Shown: in pieces, positions 6,491-15,669 of the stretch
How the letters are laid out: each line of letters begins with the position of its first letter
Numbering within the stretch: position 1 is the stretch's first letter
Origin: Halorussus marinus
Lineage (GTDB): Archaea; Halobacteriota; Halobacteria; Halobacteriales; Haladaptataceae
DNA length: 64,000 nucleotides
Assembly: GCF_004765795.1 (NCBI RefSeq)
Contig: NZ_SBIV01000004.1
Span: 124,001-188,000, forward strand
Reading direction: 5' to 3'
Notes under the pieces: generated by a model
Seen by the model: only the letters and a program-made list of their open reading frames with translations
The model's database searches: none
Told to the model about the DNA's origin: nothing
Position numbers and translations under genes: made by a program

Positions 6491-8755
6491 TCATTGGAAC
6501 GTCCGACCCAGCTGGTCCTGTTCGGTCTCGGGCTCGGCGGTGTCGAACTGCTCTTCGATTTCCTCGTAGCGCTCTTTGGTCTCCTCGGTCACGCTCGGGG
6601 TGACCTCGGTGAGCGCCTGCTCGAAGTGTTCCTTGCTGACCCGGACGTTCCCGACGCTGTCGCCGATGTCCTCGGGATCGACGCTGTGGATGAACTCCCG
6701 GGACGCGGCCATCGAGGCCTCGCGGGCGACCGCCTCGATGTCGGCGCCGACGTAGCCCTCGGTCTCGGCCGCGAGCCGATCGAGGTCGACGTCGTCGGCC
6801 ACCGGCTTCTCGCGGGTGTGGACCTCGAAGATCGCCTTCCGGGCGTCCTCGTCGGGCACCGGGACGTGGACGTGCCGATCGAGCCGACCCGGGCGCAACA
6901 GCGCCGAGTCGATCAGGTCCGGCCGGTTCGAGGTCGCGATCACGACCACGTCTTCGAGCTCTTCGAGGCCGTCGAGCTCCGTCAGGAGCTGGGAGACCAC
7001 GCGTTCGCCGACCTGCGAGCCCCCGCCCTGTCCGGAGCCGCGCTCGGTGGCGATCGAGTCGATCTCGTCGAAGAACACCACGGTCGGGGCGTTCTCCCGG
7101 GCCTTGCTGAACACCTCGCGGACGCCCTTCTCGGACTCGCCGACCCACTTGCTGAGGAGTTCGGGGCCCTTGATCGAGATGAAGTTGCTGTCGGCCTCGT
7201 TGGCGACGGCCTTCGCCATCAGGGTCTTGCCCGTGCCCGGCGGGCCGTACATCAGCACGCCCTTGGCGGCCTGCATGTCGAGTTCTTCGAACACTTCGGG
7301 GTACTCGAGGGGCCACTGGATGGTCTCGCGGAGGCGCTCTTTGGTGTCTTCTAGACCGCCGACCTGATCCCACGAGACGTCGGGGACCTCGACGAACACC
7401 TCGCGGAGCGCGGAGGGCTCGATGCCCTTCAGCGCCTCCTTGAAGTCGCGCTCGGTGACCTGGAGCGAGTCGAGCACGTCGGCGGAGATCTCGTCGGATT
7501 CGAGGTCGATCTCCGGCCGGATCCGCCGGAGCGCGTTCATCGCCGACTCCTTGGCGAGGTTCTCGAGGTCGGCGCCGACGAAGCCGTGGGTGTTGTCGGC
7601 GTACTCCTCGAGGTCGATGCCCTCCGCGAGGGGCATCCCGCGGGTGTGGACCTGCATGATCTCGAGGCGGCCGTCCCGGTCCGGGACGCCGATCTCGATC
7701 TCGCGGTCGAACCGACCCGGGCGCCGCAGGGCGGGGTCGACCGCGTCGATCCGGTTGGTCGCCGCGATCACGGTGACGTCGCCGCGGGATTCGAGCCCGT
7801 CCATCAGCGACAGGAGCTGGGCGACCACGCGGCGCTCGACGTCGCCGCCGGCGTCCTCGCGCTTGGGCGCGATGGAGTCGAGCTCGTCGATGAACACGAT
7901 CGCCGGGGCGTTCTCCTCGGCGTCCTCGAACACCTCGCGGAGCTTCTCCTCGGACTCCCCGTAGTACTTGCTCATGATCTCGGGGCCCGAGATGGTCTGG
8001 AAGTGGGCGTCGATCTCGTTGGCGACCGCCTTCGCCATCAGGGTCTTGCCCGTGCCCGGCGGGCCGTGGAGCACCACGCCCTTCGGGGGCTCGATGCCGA
8101 GCCGCTGGAACAGCTCGGGATGGCGCATCGGGAGCTCGATCATCTCCCGGACCTGTTCGAGTTCGCCCTCGAGGCCGCCGATGTCCTCGTAGGTCACGCT
8201 CGGGGTGCCCTCCCCGCCGGCGCCCCCGGCCGCCCCGACCTCCTCGGCGGGACGTTCGCTGACGTTGATCTCCGTCGAGTCGGTCACGACGACCGTCCCC
8301 TCTGGGTCGGTGTTCGCGACCTTCAGGGGAATCGACTGGCCCGATCCCATCCCCATCAGCCCGAAGCCGAACGGGACGTTCTGGCCCTGCGTGATGGCCT
8401 GTCCGCTCAGCTTGTCGCGGATGTGGGGCGCGATGTTCCCGCGGATCTGGAGGTTCTGCGGGAGCGCGATGGTGACCGAGTTGGCCGGCTTCACGTCGGC
8501 GGGTTCGATCGTGACCTTGTCGTCGATACCGACGCCAGCCTCTTGGCGGAGCTGGCCGTCGATCCGGACGACGCCGCGACCCTCGTCTTCGGGGTAGCCG
8601 GGCCAGACCCGGGCGACCGCCCGGCCCTGCCCGCGGCCCTCGATGACCACGTAGTCGCCGTTCTCGACGCCGAGCTCCTGCATCGAGCGCCGATCGACGG
8701 CCGCGAGCCCGCGGCCGGCGTCTTTCTGCTTCAGCGGCTTTACTGTGAGCTTCAT
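6491..8755 (-). CDS. cdc48: Cdc48/p97-type AAA+ unfoldase
   Basis: Cdc48 hexamers use ATP to unfold or extract proteins and feed the archaeal proteasome. The 754-residue protein has the double-psi-barrel N domain (about 1-185) and two AAA+ modules. Both Walker A motifs are [17 protein letters not shown] (near residues 230 and 505), and the Walker B motifs are [10 protein letters not shown] and [10 protein letters not shown]. The C-terminus lacks an obvious HbYX motif (ends LGRTFQ). It overlaps the upstream Hsp20-like gene by 4 bases, so the two are coupled and share the promoter near 9029. A second paralogue lies at 44987-47212. Confidence 0.96.
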   Translation of the reverse strand: MKLTVKPLKQKDAGRGLAAVDRRSMQELGVENGDYVVIEGRGQGRAVARVWPGYPEDEGRGVVRIDGQLRQEAGVGIDDKVTIEPADVKPANSVTIALPQNLQIRGNIAPHIRDKLSGQAITQGQNVPFGFGLMGMGSGQSIPLKVANTDPEGTVVVTDSTEINVSERPAEEVGAAGGAGGEGTPSVTYEDIGGLEGELEQVREMIELPMRHPELFQRLGIEPPKGVVLHGPPGTGKTLMAKAVANEIDAHFQTISGPEIMSKYYGESEEKLREVFEDAEENAPAIVFIDELDSIAPKREDAGGDVERRVVAQLLSLMDGLESRGDVTVIAATNRIDAVDPALRRPGRFDREIEIGVPDRDGRLEIMQVHTRGMPLAEGIDLEEYADNTHGFVGADLENLAKESAMNALRRIRPEIDLESDEISADVLDSLQVTERDFKEALKGIEPSALREVFVEVPDVSWDQVGGLEDTKERLRETIQWPLEYPEVFEELDMQAAKGVLMYGPPGTGKTLMAKAVANEADSNFISIKGPELLSKWVGESEKGVREVFSKARENAPTVVFFDEIDSIATERGSGQGGGSQVGERVVSQLLTELDGLEELEDVVVIATSNRPDLIDSALLRPGRLDRHVHVPVPDEDARKAIFEVHTREKPVADDVDLDRLAAETEGYVGADIEAVAREASMAASREFIHSVDPEDIGDSVGNVRVSKEHFEQALTEVTPSVTEETKERYEEIEEQFDTAEPETEQDQLGRTFQ

Positions 8756-8997
8756 TGTTCCACCTCGATACTGAGGACGCCGTTGGTGATAAACACTTCC
8801 GCCCCGCTGTCGGGGAGGTCGAATTCGAACTGCCCGGACGCCTCGTCGTCGTCCACGACGACGATGGCCACGTCGTCGAGCACGTCGACTGCGGCGTCTC
8901 CGTCGACGCCGAGGTCGACCGCCAGCACCGCCTCGTCGCCGTACTGGTAGTGGCGGGCGAACACGTCCTCCCGTTCCGAGATACGTTTCAGTGACAT
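8752..8997 (-). CDS. small Hsp20-like protein (DUF7127 type)
   Basis: An 81-residue acidic protein with alternating beta strands ([29 protein letters not shown]) ending in [17 protein letters not shown]. That ending resembles the last strand of the alpha-crystallin/Hsp20 fold. It lacks the N-terminal arm and IxI tail of full Hsp20s, so it may be a minimal chaperone-like adaptor. The start is the ATG at 8997; the TGA overlaps the cdc48 ATG. Coupling to cdc48 and the palindromic operator in the promoter both point to protein quality control. The DUF number is recalled, not searched. Confidence 0.7.
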   Translation of the reverse strand: MSLKRISEREDVFARHYQYGDEAVLAVDLGVDGDAAVDVLDDVAIVVVDDDEASGQFEFDLPDSGAEVFITNGVLSIEVEQ

Positions 8998-9005
8998 CTT
9001 GATTC

Positions 9006-9020
9006 CTAACTCAAGGTTAG
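9006..9020. promoter_or_regulatory. CTAAC-N5-GTTAG palindrome, candidate heat-shock operator
   Basis: A perfect 5-bp inverted repeat with a 5-base spacer lies between the TATA box (9029-9038) and the Hsp20-like start (8997), where it would overlap the transcription start. The same motif is the reported target of the Archaeoglobus fulgidus heat-shock repressor HSR1, which controls an hsp20-cdc48 operon there. Position and gene content fit a repressor site. Confidence 0.65.
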
Positions 9021-9028
9021 TGCCACTA

Positions 9029-9038
9029 ATATATAAAT
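9029..9038 (-). promoter_or_regulatory. TATA box of the Hsp20-like/cdc48 operon
   Basis: On the minus strand the sequence reads ATTTATATAT, a strong archaeal TATA element. It is centred about 36 bases before the start codon at 8997, implying a short leader of roughly 10 bases. Confidence 0.6.
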
Positions 9039-9150
9039 GTTTCTCCGACGAATCGCAGTAAGGCGCCGGTCCGTCCGAACAATCCTCGAATTGCGGTTCC
9101 GGCGCGACTCCGACCGGAGGTTTTTGTCCTCCGCACGCGAACGCAAACGC

Positions 9151-9930
9151 ATGCAACACGTCACCCACCACGGGCGGACGACCGGCTACCGGGTCGCGGA
9201 CCGCGGCGGCGACGGCTCGCCGCTCCTCTTGGTCCACGGCTCGGGCGGGACCCACGAGGTCTGGAAGGGCCAACTCGCCCGGCTCTCGGGCGAGCGCCCG
9301 ATCGCCGCCCTCGACCTCGGGGGCCACGGCGAGTCCGAGGACTTCGACGCCGACGCCGGGTGGGAGACGCTCTCGGCCTACGTCGACGACGTGGCCGCGG
9401 TCGCCGACGCGGTCGGCCCGGCGGCGCTGGTCGGCAACTCGCTTGGCGGTGCGGTGGCGCTCCAGTACGCGATCGGGCGCGACCACGACCTCGCCGCGTT
9501 AGCGCTCGCGGGCACCGGCGCGAAGCTCCCGGTCCTCTCGGACCTGCTCGAGTGGCTCGACTCGGACTTCGAGCGCGCGGTCGAGTTCCTCCACGGCGAG
9601 GACCGACTGTTCCACGACGCCGACTCGGAGTACGTCGATCTCTCGACGGCGGCGATGCACGGGGTCGGTCGTCGGGTCACCGCCCGGGACTTCCTGACCT
9701 GCCACGAGTTCGACGTCCGGGACCGACTCGGCGACATCGCGGTGCCGGCGCTCGCGGTCGTCGGCGAGCACGACAAGCTGACCCCGCCGGAGTACCACGA
9801 GCGACTCGCGGCCGAGATCCCCGACGGCCGGTACCGCGAGATCGACGACGCCGCTCACCTCGCCATGCTGGAACGACCCGCGGCGTTCAACGACGCGCTC
9901 CGCGAGTTTCTGGCCGACGAGGACGTCTGA
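9151..9930 (+). CDS. alpha/beta hydrolase
   Basis: The 259-residue protein has the complete serine hydrolase triad: nucleophile S97 in GNSLGG, acid D208 in GEHDKLTP, and H236 in DDAAHLAMLE. The oxyanion-hole motif HGSGG (29-33) precedes them. The ATG at 9151 begins just before the conserved first strand; the earlier in-frame start would add a non-homologous, promoter-containing leader. The substrate is unknown; relatives include esterases and C-C bond hydrolases. A perfect 6-bp hairpin with a T-rich loop (9115-9133) lies just upstream. Confidence 0.9.
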   Translation: MQHVTHHGRTTGYRVADRGGDGSPLLLVHGSGGTHEVWKGQLARLSGERPIAALDLGGHGESEDFDADAGWETLSAYVDDVAAVADAVGPAALVGNSLGGAVALQYAIGRDHDLAALALAGTGAKLPVLSDLLEWLDSDFERAVEFLHGEDRLFHDADSEYVDLSTAAMHGVGRRVTARDFLTCHEFDVRDRLGDIAVPALAVVGEHDKLTPPEYHERLAAEIPDGRYREIDDAAHLAMLERPAAFNDALREFLADEDV

Positions 9931-10002
9931 CCGCGGCCGGCCCCGCGTCGTCGCGTTCCCGTCACCGACAACGGTAAAAACGGACGGCGTGTAACGCGAA
10001 CG

Positions 10003-11304
10003 ATGACCGACACAGCCGAGTTGGGCGACGGCGGCGGCGAGGGCTCGGTCCGCGTGGTCGGGACCGCCCACGTCTCCGCCGACAGCGTCGCGGAGGTCCG
10101 GGAGGTCGTCGAGACCGACCGCCCCGACGTGGTCGCGGTCGAACTCGACGAGGGCCGCTACCGCCAGATGCAGGGGGAAGTCGCCGACGACATCGAACCC
10201 TCCGACCTGCTCGGCGGCAACACCGTCTTCCAGTTCATCGCCTACTGGATGCTGTCGTACGTCCAGACTCGGATGGGCGACCAGTTCGACATCGAGCCCG
10301 GCGCGGACATGGAGGCGGCGATCGAGGCCGCCGAGCGCGTCGGAAGCGAAGTGGCGCTGGTCGACCGTGACATCCAGACCACCATCCAGCGGTTCTGGGC
10401 CCGGCTGTCGTTCACCGAGAAGCTCCGGATGGTGTGGGAGCTGTGTCTCGCGATGATCGGGTTCGGCGGGGGCGAGGAGGCCGAGGAGTTCGACGTCGAG
10501 GAGCTCACCGACGGCGACGTGGTGACCGCGATGATGGAGGAGTTCCGCCAGTTCTCGCCGGGCGGCGCCGAGGCGCTCATCGACGAACGCGACGCCTTCA
10601 TCGCCCACCGTCTCGTGGCGCTCCGGGAGGCGGGCCACGAGGTGGTCGCGGTGGTCGGGGCGGGCCACCAGCAAGGCATCGAGAACTACCTCCTGAACCC
10701 CGAGACGCTCCCGCCGATGGACGACCTCGTCGGGACCGCCTCCGGTCGGCGGTTCTCGCTGTTCAAGGCGTTTGGCTACCTCGTGGCGATCGGATTCGTC
10801 TCGTTTTTCGTCCTGCTTTTCATGGCCGGCGTCCGACAGGGGTTCCTCCTCGAAGTGTTCGCGGCGTGGTTCCTGTTCAACGGCGTGATCTCGTTCAGTC
10901 TGGCGAAGGTCGCCGGCGCCCACTGGTCGAGCGCGGGCGTCGGCGGCGCGGTGGCGTGGCTGACCAGCATCAACCCCCTGCTCGCGCCGGGGTGGTTCGC
11001 CGGCTACGTCGAACTCAGACACCTCTCGGTCAACGTCGGGGACATCGCGACGCTCAACGAGCTCATGAGCGACGAGCAGACGCCGATCCGCGACCTGCTG
11101 GGCCAGATGCTCGACGTCCCGCTGTTCCGGCTGATCGCCATCGTGGCGATGACCAACGTCGGGAGCATGATCGCGACCGTCCTGTTCCCGCTGGTGGTGT
11201 TGCCGATGCTGAGCACGCAGGTCGGCGGGATGGCCGAAGTGACCCAGCTGATGGTCGAGGGCGCGCGAAACAGCGCCGACCTGATCGTCCGGACGTTCAC
11301 ATGA
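10003..11304 (+). CDS. TraB/PrgY family membrane protein
   Basis: The 433-residue protein has the TraB/GumN/PrgY fold in its N-terminal ~240 residues: the RVVGTAHVSADS motif, VVAVELDEGRYRQM, and a GAGHQQGIENYL motif near residue 225. These conserved His/Glu positions are thought to form a peptidase-like site. Four or five hydrophobic helices fill residues about 250-430, so the domain is membrane anchored. PrgY inactivates peptide pheromones in enterococci; the archaeal role is unknown. Its stop overlaps the ATG of an M50 protease, suggesting the two membrane proteins act together. Confidence 0.88.
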   Translation: MTDTAELGDGGGEGSVRVVGTAHVSADSVAEVREVVETDRPDVVAVELDEGRYRQMQGEVADDIEPSDLLGGNTVFQFIAYWMLSYVQTRMGDQFDIEPGADMEAAIEAAERVGSEVALVDRDIQTTIQRFWARLSFTEKLRMVWELCLAMIGFGGGEEAEEFDVEELTDGDVVTAMMEEFRQFSPGGAEALIDERDAFIAHRLVALREAGHEVVAVVGAGHQQGIENYLLNPETLPPMDDLVGTASGRRFSLFKAFGYLVAIGFVSFFVLLFMAGVRQGFLLEVFAAWFLFNGVISFSLAKVAGAHWSSAGVGGAVAWLTSINPLLAPGWFAGYVELRHLSVNVGDIATLNELMSDEQTPIRDLLGQMLDVPLFRLIAIVAMTNVGSMIATVLFPLVVLPMLSTQVGGMAEVTQLMVEGARNSADLIVRTFT

Positions 11305-11903
11305 ACATCCGATTCAGCGGCCGGGAAGTGCGCGACCTGCTCGTGGCGTGGGCCGCGTTAGGGCTGGCGTTCACGTTCTTCTTCGAGGGACCCGGCATCG
11401 TCCGAGCGCCCTCGGCGATGGCGGGCGCGCTCGTGTTGAGCCTCGTTACGGCGGGAGTTGGCTTTCTGCTCCACGAACTCGCCCACAAGGTCACCGCGAT
11501 CCGATTCGGGCAGGTCGCGGAGTTCCGGGCCGACTACGGCATGCTGTTTCTCGCGGTCGCCGGCGGGCTCGCGGGCTTTCTGTTCGCCGCGCCCGGCGCG
11601 GTCTACCACCGCGGTCGGGCGACCCACCGGGAGAACGGCCTCATCGCGCTCGCCGGGCCGCTGACCAACGTGGCGCTCGGCCTGCTGTTCGTCCCGGTGC
11701 TGTTCGCCGGGCCTCTCGTCGGGGCGTTCGCCGTCGAACTCGGCCGGCTCGGGGTCGCGGTCAACTTCCTGCTGGCGGGGTTCAACATGATCCCGTTCGG
11801 CCCCCTCGACGGCAACACGGTCAAAGAGTGGAGCCTGTCTGGGTTCCTCGCGGCCGGCGTCCCCTGCTTCGGGCTCGCGCTCGCGGCGCTGTTCCTGTTC
11901 TGA
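11301..11903 (+). CDS. M50 (site-2) membrane metalloprotease
   Basis: A 200-residue intramembrane zinc protease with the HELAH motif at residues 58-62 inside a hydrophobic helix. The second metal-ligand motif is NMIPFGPLDG, with D170. About five or six helices are present and there is no PDZ or CBS domain, so this is a minimal core. It starts with ATGA overlapping the TraB stop. Such proteases cleave transmembrane segments; no substrate is encoded nearby that I recognise. Confidence 0.9.
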   Translation: MNIRFSGREVRDLLVAWAALGLAFTFFFEGPGIVRAPSAMAGALVLSLVTAGVGFLLHELAHKVTAIRFGQVAEFRADYGMLFLAVAGGLAGFLFAAPGAVYHRGRATHRENGLIALAGPLTNVALGLLFVPVLFAGPLVGAFAVELGRLGVAVNFLLAGFNMIPFGPLDGNTVKEWSLSGFLAAGVPCFGLALAALFLF

Positions 11904-11909
11904 GCCGGG

Positions 11910-12149
11910 TTACCCGGCCTGCAACACGATCTCCTCGGCGGTGCTCTCTTCGATCGCGGCCTCCTGAAACGTGTAGTCGGCGGCGTCCTCGTCGCCCCAG
12001 TCGAGGTACCGCTTCACGCGGTCGTAGTCGCCCGCGTCGGGATCGACGTGCGCGACTCCCTGATCGACCTTCCGTACGACCCCGAGCAGTTCGCCGTCCG
12101 GTCCGACCACGCGCTTGCCCTCGTCGTCCTGGGTCAGCGTCGGTTCCAT
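11910..12149 (-). CDS. PRC-barrel-like small protein
   Basis: The 79-residue acidic protein begins MEPTLTQDDEGKRVVGPDGELLGVVRKVDQGVAHVDPD, which fits the small beta-barrel of PRC domains (a GxxVxxxDGxxLGxV pattern). The C-terminal half (YDRVKRYLDWGDEDAADYTFQ) looks helical. PRC-barrel proteins act as adaptors in RNA processing or photosynthesis; the archaeal singletons are unassigned. It is convergent with the M50 gene and divergent from purM. Confidence 0.7.
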   Translation of the reverse strand: MEPTLTQDDEGKRVVGPDGELLGVVRKVDQGVAHVDPDAGDYDRVKRYLDWGDEDAADYTFQEAAIEESTAEEIVLQAG

Positions 12150-12260
12150 GGCGGTACCGCGACGGCGAGCGCCAAGAGTACTGTGGGCCCAGACTGGGAG
12201 GACTCGACGGGGCGGTCCGCAAGCGGTGGAACTTTACTCGCGCGCCCCGGCCCCTCGACC

Positions 12261-13232
12261 ATGAGCGACGACGAGCAACTCACCTACGCGGACGCCGGGG
12301 TGGACATCGAGGCCAGCGAGGCCGCGACCGCCGCGCTGGTCGGCGCGGTCGGCGACATCGACGAGAGCGAGTACGCCGGACTGCTCGACATCGGCGACCG
12401 GTATCTCGCCCTGGCGACCGACGGCGTCGGCACCAAACTCCTGGTGGCCGAGGCGCTCGGCGACTACTCCACCGTGGGGATCGACTGCATCGCGATGAAC
12501 GTCAACGACCTCGTGGCGTCGGGGGTCGAACCGGTCGCGTTCGTCGACTACCTCGCGGTCGACGAGCCCGACGAGGGCTTCTCCGAGCAGGTCGGCGAGG
12601 GACTCTCGGCGGGGGCCGAGACGGCGGGAGTCGCGCTCGTCGGCGGCGAGACCGCGGTGATGCCCGAGGTGATCGAGGGCCTCGACCTCGCGGGAGCGTG
12701 CGCGGGGCTCGCGCCCAAAGACGCCGTCTTCCCCGGCGAGGCCGCGGTCGGCGACGCGATCGTCGGCTTTCCCTCCAGCGGCATCCACTCGAACGGGCTC
12801 ACCCTCGCTCGGGAGGCCGCCACGCGCGAGCACGACTACGACGACCCGTTCCCGCTCGACCCCGACCGGACCGTCGGCGAGGTGTTGCTGGAGCCCACCC
12901 GGATCTACGCCTATCTGCTCGAACACCTCCGCGAGCGCGAGGTCCACGCCGCGGCCCACGTCACCGGCGGCGGCTGGACGAACCTCTCGCGGATGGGCGA
13001 GCGCCGCTACGAGATCGACGACCCGTTCGACGCCCAGCCGGTCTTCGAGTTCGTCGCGGACGCGGGCGGCGTCGACGACGAGGAGATGCACCGGACGTTC
13101 AACATGGGGACCGGCTTCGTCGTCGCGCTCCCCGAGGCCGACGCCGAGTCGCTGGCCGCCGAGACCGACGGCCGCGTGATCGGCGAGGTCCGGGAGGGCG
13201 ACGTGGTCGCGATCCGCGGACTGGAGCTGTAG
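12261..13232 (+). CDS. purM: phosphoribosylformylglycinamidine cyclo-ligase
   Basis: PurM uses ATP to close the imidazole ring, making AIR in purine synthesis. The 323-residue protein shows the family landmarks LATDGVGTKLLVAE, IDCIAMNVNDLVASG, ALVGGETAVMPE, FPSSGIHSNGLTLARE and HVTGGGWTNLSRM. Start ATG at 12261 lies about 26 bases after CTTTAC, so the transcript is probably leaderless. No other purine gene is adjacent, so it appears to be transcribed alone. Confidence 0.96.
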   Translation: MSDDEQLTYADAGVDIEASEAATAALVGAVGDIDESEYAGLLDIGDRYLALATDGVGTKLLVAEALGDYSTVGIDCIAMNVNDLVASGVEPVAFVDYLAVDEPDEGFSEQVGEGLSAGAETAGVALVGGETAVMPEVIEGLDLAGACAGLAPKDAVFPGEAAVGDAIVGFPSSGIHSNGLTLAREAATREHDYDDPFPLDPDRTVGEVLLEPTRIYAYLLEHLREREVHAAAHVTGGGWTNLSRMGERRYEIDDPFDAQPVFEFVADAGGVDDEEMHRTFNMGTGFVVALPEADAESLAAETDGRVIGEVREGDVVAIRGLEL

Positions 13233-13318
13233 CCGGGCGGTCCCGCGGCCGGTCCGCCGGGCCGGCGACGCGTCCGACCCACAAAGAAGATATCGCGGGG
13301 CCACAAATCCCCGCCGAG

Positions 13319-13963
13319 ATGACCGAGTTCGTCCGTCGGCAAGCCGTCGGGCTGGCGGTGCTCGCGGGCGTCGCGGCCGCCAGCCTCCTCGCCGGTCCGG
13401 ACCGGCTGTTCGAGACCGCCCGGGCGGTCGCCGACCGGCCGGCGGCGTTCGGCGCGCTGTTGGCGGGGGCGTACCTCGTCCGGCCGCTTTTCGCGTGGCC
13501 GACCTCGCTGGTCGCGGTGCTGGCGGGCTACGGCTTCGGGCCCGTCGCGGGCTTTCCGATCGCGCTCGCGGGCACGACCGCAAGCGCCTGCCTCCCGTTT
13601 CTGGCGGCGCGCTACGTCGGCGCGGACTCGGGGCTGATCGCGCGACTCGGCGACTCGGCCGACCGGTTCTTCGCGGCCACCGGCGACCTCCGCGGGATGG
13701 TGATCTCCCGGCTCCTGCCCGCGCCGTCCGATCCGGTCTCGGCGACCGCCGGGCTGTCGGGCGTCTCCCCGTCGGCGTTCGTCGCCGGGACCGCGGTCGG
13801 CGAGATCCCGTGGACCGCCGCCGCGGTGCTGGCAGGGGGGTCGCTCGAACGGCTCGTCGCGTCGGGAGCGAGCGCCGTCGGCTGGGAACTCGTCGCGGCG
13901 GCCGGGGCCGTCGGGGTCGCGCTGCTGGCGGGGCCGGCCTACCGCGCGGTCGCCGCGCCGTAG
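13319..13963 (+). CDS. VTT/DedA-like membrane protein
   Basis: A 214-residue hydrophobic protein with about five or six membrane helices. The central part, VLAGYGFGPVAGFPIALAGTTASACLPFLAARYVG, and later SRLLPAPSDPVSATAGLSGVSP, resemble the TVP38/TMEM64 (VTT) family. In these, the re-entrant loop contains a glycine-rich G-x-x-x-G stretch and a conserved Arg before P-x-P. Related bacterial DedA proteins move lipid carriers. The archaeal substrate is unknown. Confidence 0.75.
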   Translation: MTEFVRRQAVGLAVLAGVAAASLLAGPDRLFETARAVADRPAAFGALLAGAYLVRPLFAWPTSLVAVLAGYGFGPVAGFPIALAGTTASACLPFLAARYVGADSGLIARLGDSADRFFAATGDLRGMVISRLLPAPSDPVSATAGLSGVSPSAFVAGTAVGEIPWTAAAVLAGGSLERLVASGASAVGWELVAAAGAVGVALLAGPAYRAVAAP

Positions 13964-14132
13964 AGTCGGGCCGAATTTGGAACGGAGTCGGTACCGAGCC
14001 GGTCGGAGTCCGAAAAACGCCTATTTGGGCGGCGCCCGTCTCTCGTCTCATGTTCGTGAACGCACACACTCGCGGGACCGACCGCGGGGGACCGATCGCT
14101 CGCGGTCGCGGCCGACGGCGGAGGCGGGGACG

Positions 14133-15629
14133 GTGACCGACTCCGAAACGACCCGCGGTCGGCTCCGGGCCTTCGCGGTCGCGCTGGCCGGCGGGGTCGC
14201 GGCGGTCGGCGGCTCGTACGCCGCGGCGGGGCTCACGCCCGCGTTCGCGGCCGCGCCGGTCAGCGCCGTCGTCGTCGCCAACACCCCCGACGCGGTCGTG
14301 ACGTGGTCGATCCAGACGCTCGGCGATCTGGGTCATCAGCTCGGGTTCGCGCTGGCGCTGGCCCTCACCGTCGGGCTGTTCGGGGCGGCGGTCGGCGCCG
14401 CCGGCGCGCTCGCCGACCGGTTCGGTCTGCCCGGGTGGCCGTTCGCGGGGCTGGCGGCCGTCGCGGTCGCGTTCGGGCTGTCGGGCGCGCTGGGTCCCGG
14501 ACTCGCGGCCGGCGCGGGCGCCGCCGCCGTCGTCGCGGCCGCCGAGTTCGGCGTGAGGACCGCCCCCGATCGCTCGGCGGTCCGACGGCGAGTCCTCCGG
14601 GCCGCGGCGGCCTCGGCCGCGATCGGCGGCGTCGGGGTCGTCCTCGGGTCTCGGCGGGGCGGCGACTCGACGGGGGGGTCGCCCGCCGCCGACGTCAGCG
14701 CCGACGTGCGCGAACTGCTGACCGAGGCCGACGGGAAATCCCTCGACGTCTCCGGCATCGAGCCGCTGGTCAGTCGCGACTTCTATCAGGTCGACATCAA
14801 CAGCGTCGATCCCGACCTGAACGCCGAGAGCTGGTCGCTCCGGGTCACGGGCGCGGTCGACGAGCCGCGGGACTTCGACTACGAGACGCTCACCGGAATG
14901 GACGCCGAGGACCGCTTTGTCACTCTCCGGTGTGTCGGCGAGTCGCTCAACGGCCAGAAGATGGACACCGCGGTCTGGACCGGCGTGGCGGTGACCGACC
15001 TGCTCGGCGACCTGCCCGGGGAGTGTTGCGTGATGGCGCGTGCGGCCGACGACTTCTTCGAGGAGTTCCCGCTGGCGGCGCTCGAAGACGCCCTGCTGGC
15101 CTACGAGATGAACGGCGAGGCGCTCCCGCGGGGCCACGGCTATCCCGTTCGACTGCTGGTGCCGGGCCACTGGGGCGAGATCAACGTCAAGTGGCTCACC
15201 GAACTCGAAGTGCTCGAGGAACCCCAAGACGGCTACTGGGAGAAGCGCGGGTGGCACGGCACCGGCCCGGTCGAGACCGTCGCGAAGCTCCACGCGGTCA
15301 ATCACCTCGATGACGGTCGCGTTCAGGTCGGCGGGCACGCCTACGCGGGCACACGCGGTATCGAGCAGGTCGAAGTCTCGACCGACGGCGGCGAGACGTG
15401 GACGACGGCGCGACTCTCGGACCCGCTCGCCGAGACGGACGCCGGCGAGGGCGAGTCGTGGTCCGGCCCCGACGTCTGGCGCCAGTGGGAACACACCTAC
15501 GACCCCGACGGACCCCACGAGGTGGTCGTCCGTGCCACCGACGCCACCGGGACCCTCCAGCCCCGCGAGGAGAGCGAGGCGTTCCCCAGCGGGCCGACCG
15601 GATGGGTGTCCCGGCGTGTCGAGCCATAA
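14133..15629 (+). CDS. membrane-anchored molybdopterin-dependent oxidoreductase (SuoX type)
   Basis: The 498-residue protein is chosen to start at the GTG at 14133. The N-terminal ~190 residues hold about four hydrophobic helices. A sulfite-oxidase-type molybdopterin domain follows (DFYQVDINSVDPDLNAESW ... TLRCVGESLNG); the Cys at about 267 would ligate molybdenum. The YPVRLLVPGHWGEINVKWL segment is also typical. A C-terminal Ig-like dimerisation domain (ISTDGG-like VEVSTDGGETW) completes it. The native electron acceptor and substrate are unknown. The fused membrane region may replace a separate haem subunit; I see no haem motif in it. Confidence 0.88.
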   Translation: MTDSETTRGRLRAFAVALAGGVAAVGGSYAAAGLTPAFAAAPVSAVVVANTPDAVVTWSIQTLGDLGHQLGFALALALTVGLFGAAVGAAGALADRFGLPGWPFAGLAAVAVAFGLSGALGPGLAAGAGAAAVVAAAEFGVRTAPDRSAVRRRVLRAAAASAAIGGVGVVLGSRRGGDSTGGSPAADVSADVRELLTEADGKSLDVSGIEPLVSRDFYQVDINSVDPDLNAESWSLRVTGAVDEPRDFDYETLTGMDAEDRFVTLRCVGESLNGQKMDTAVWTGVAVTDLLGDLPGECCVMARAADDFFEEFPLAALEDALLAYEMNGEALPRGHGYPVRLLVPGHWGEINVKWLTELEVLEEPQDGYWEKRGWHGTGPVETVAKLHAVNHLDDGRVQVGGHAYAGTRGIEQVEVSTDGGETWTTARLSDPLAETDAGEGESWSGPDVWRQWEHTYDPDGPHEVVVRATDATGTLQPREESEAFPSGPTGWVSRRVEP

Positions 15630-15669
15630 ATATATCCGCGCGCGAGGGCCATACGCGAGTGACTGGCAG

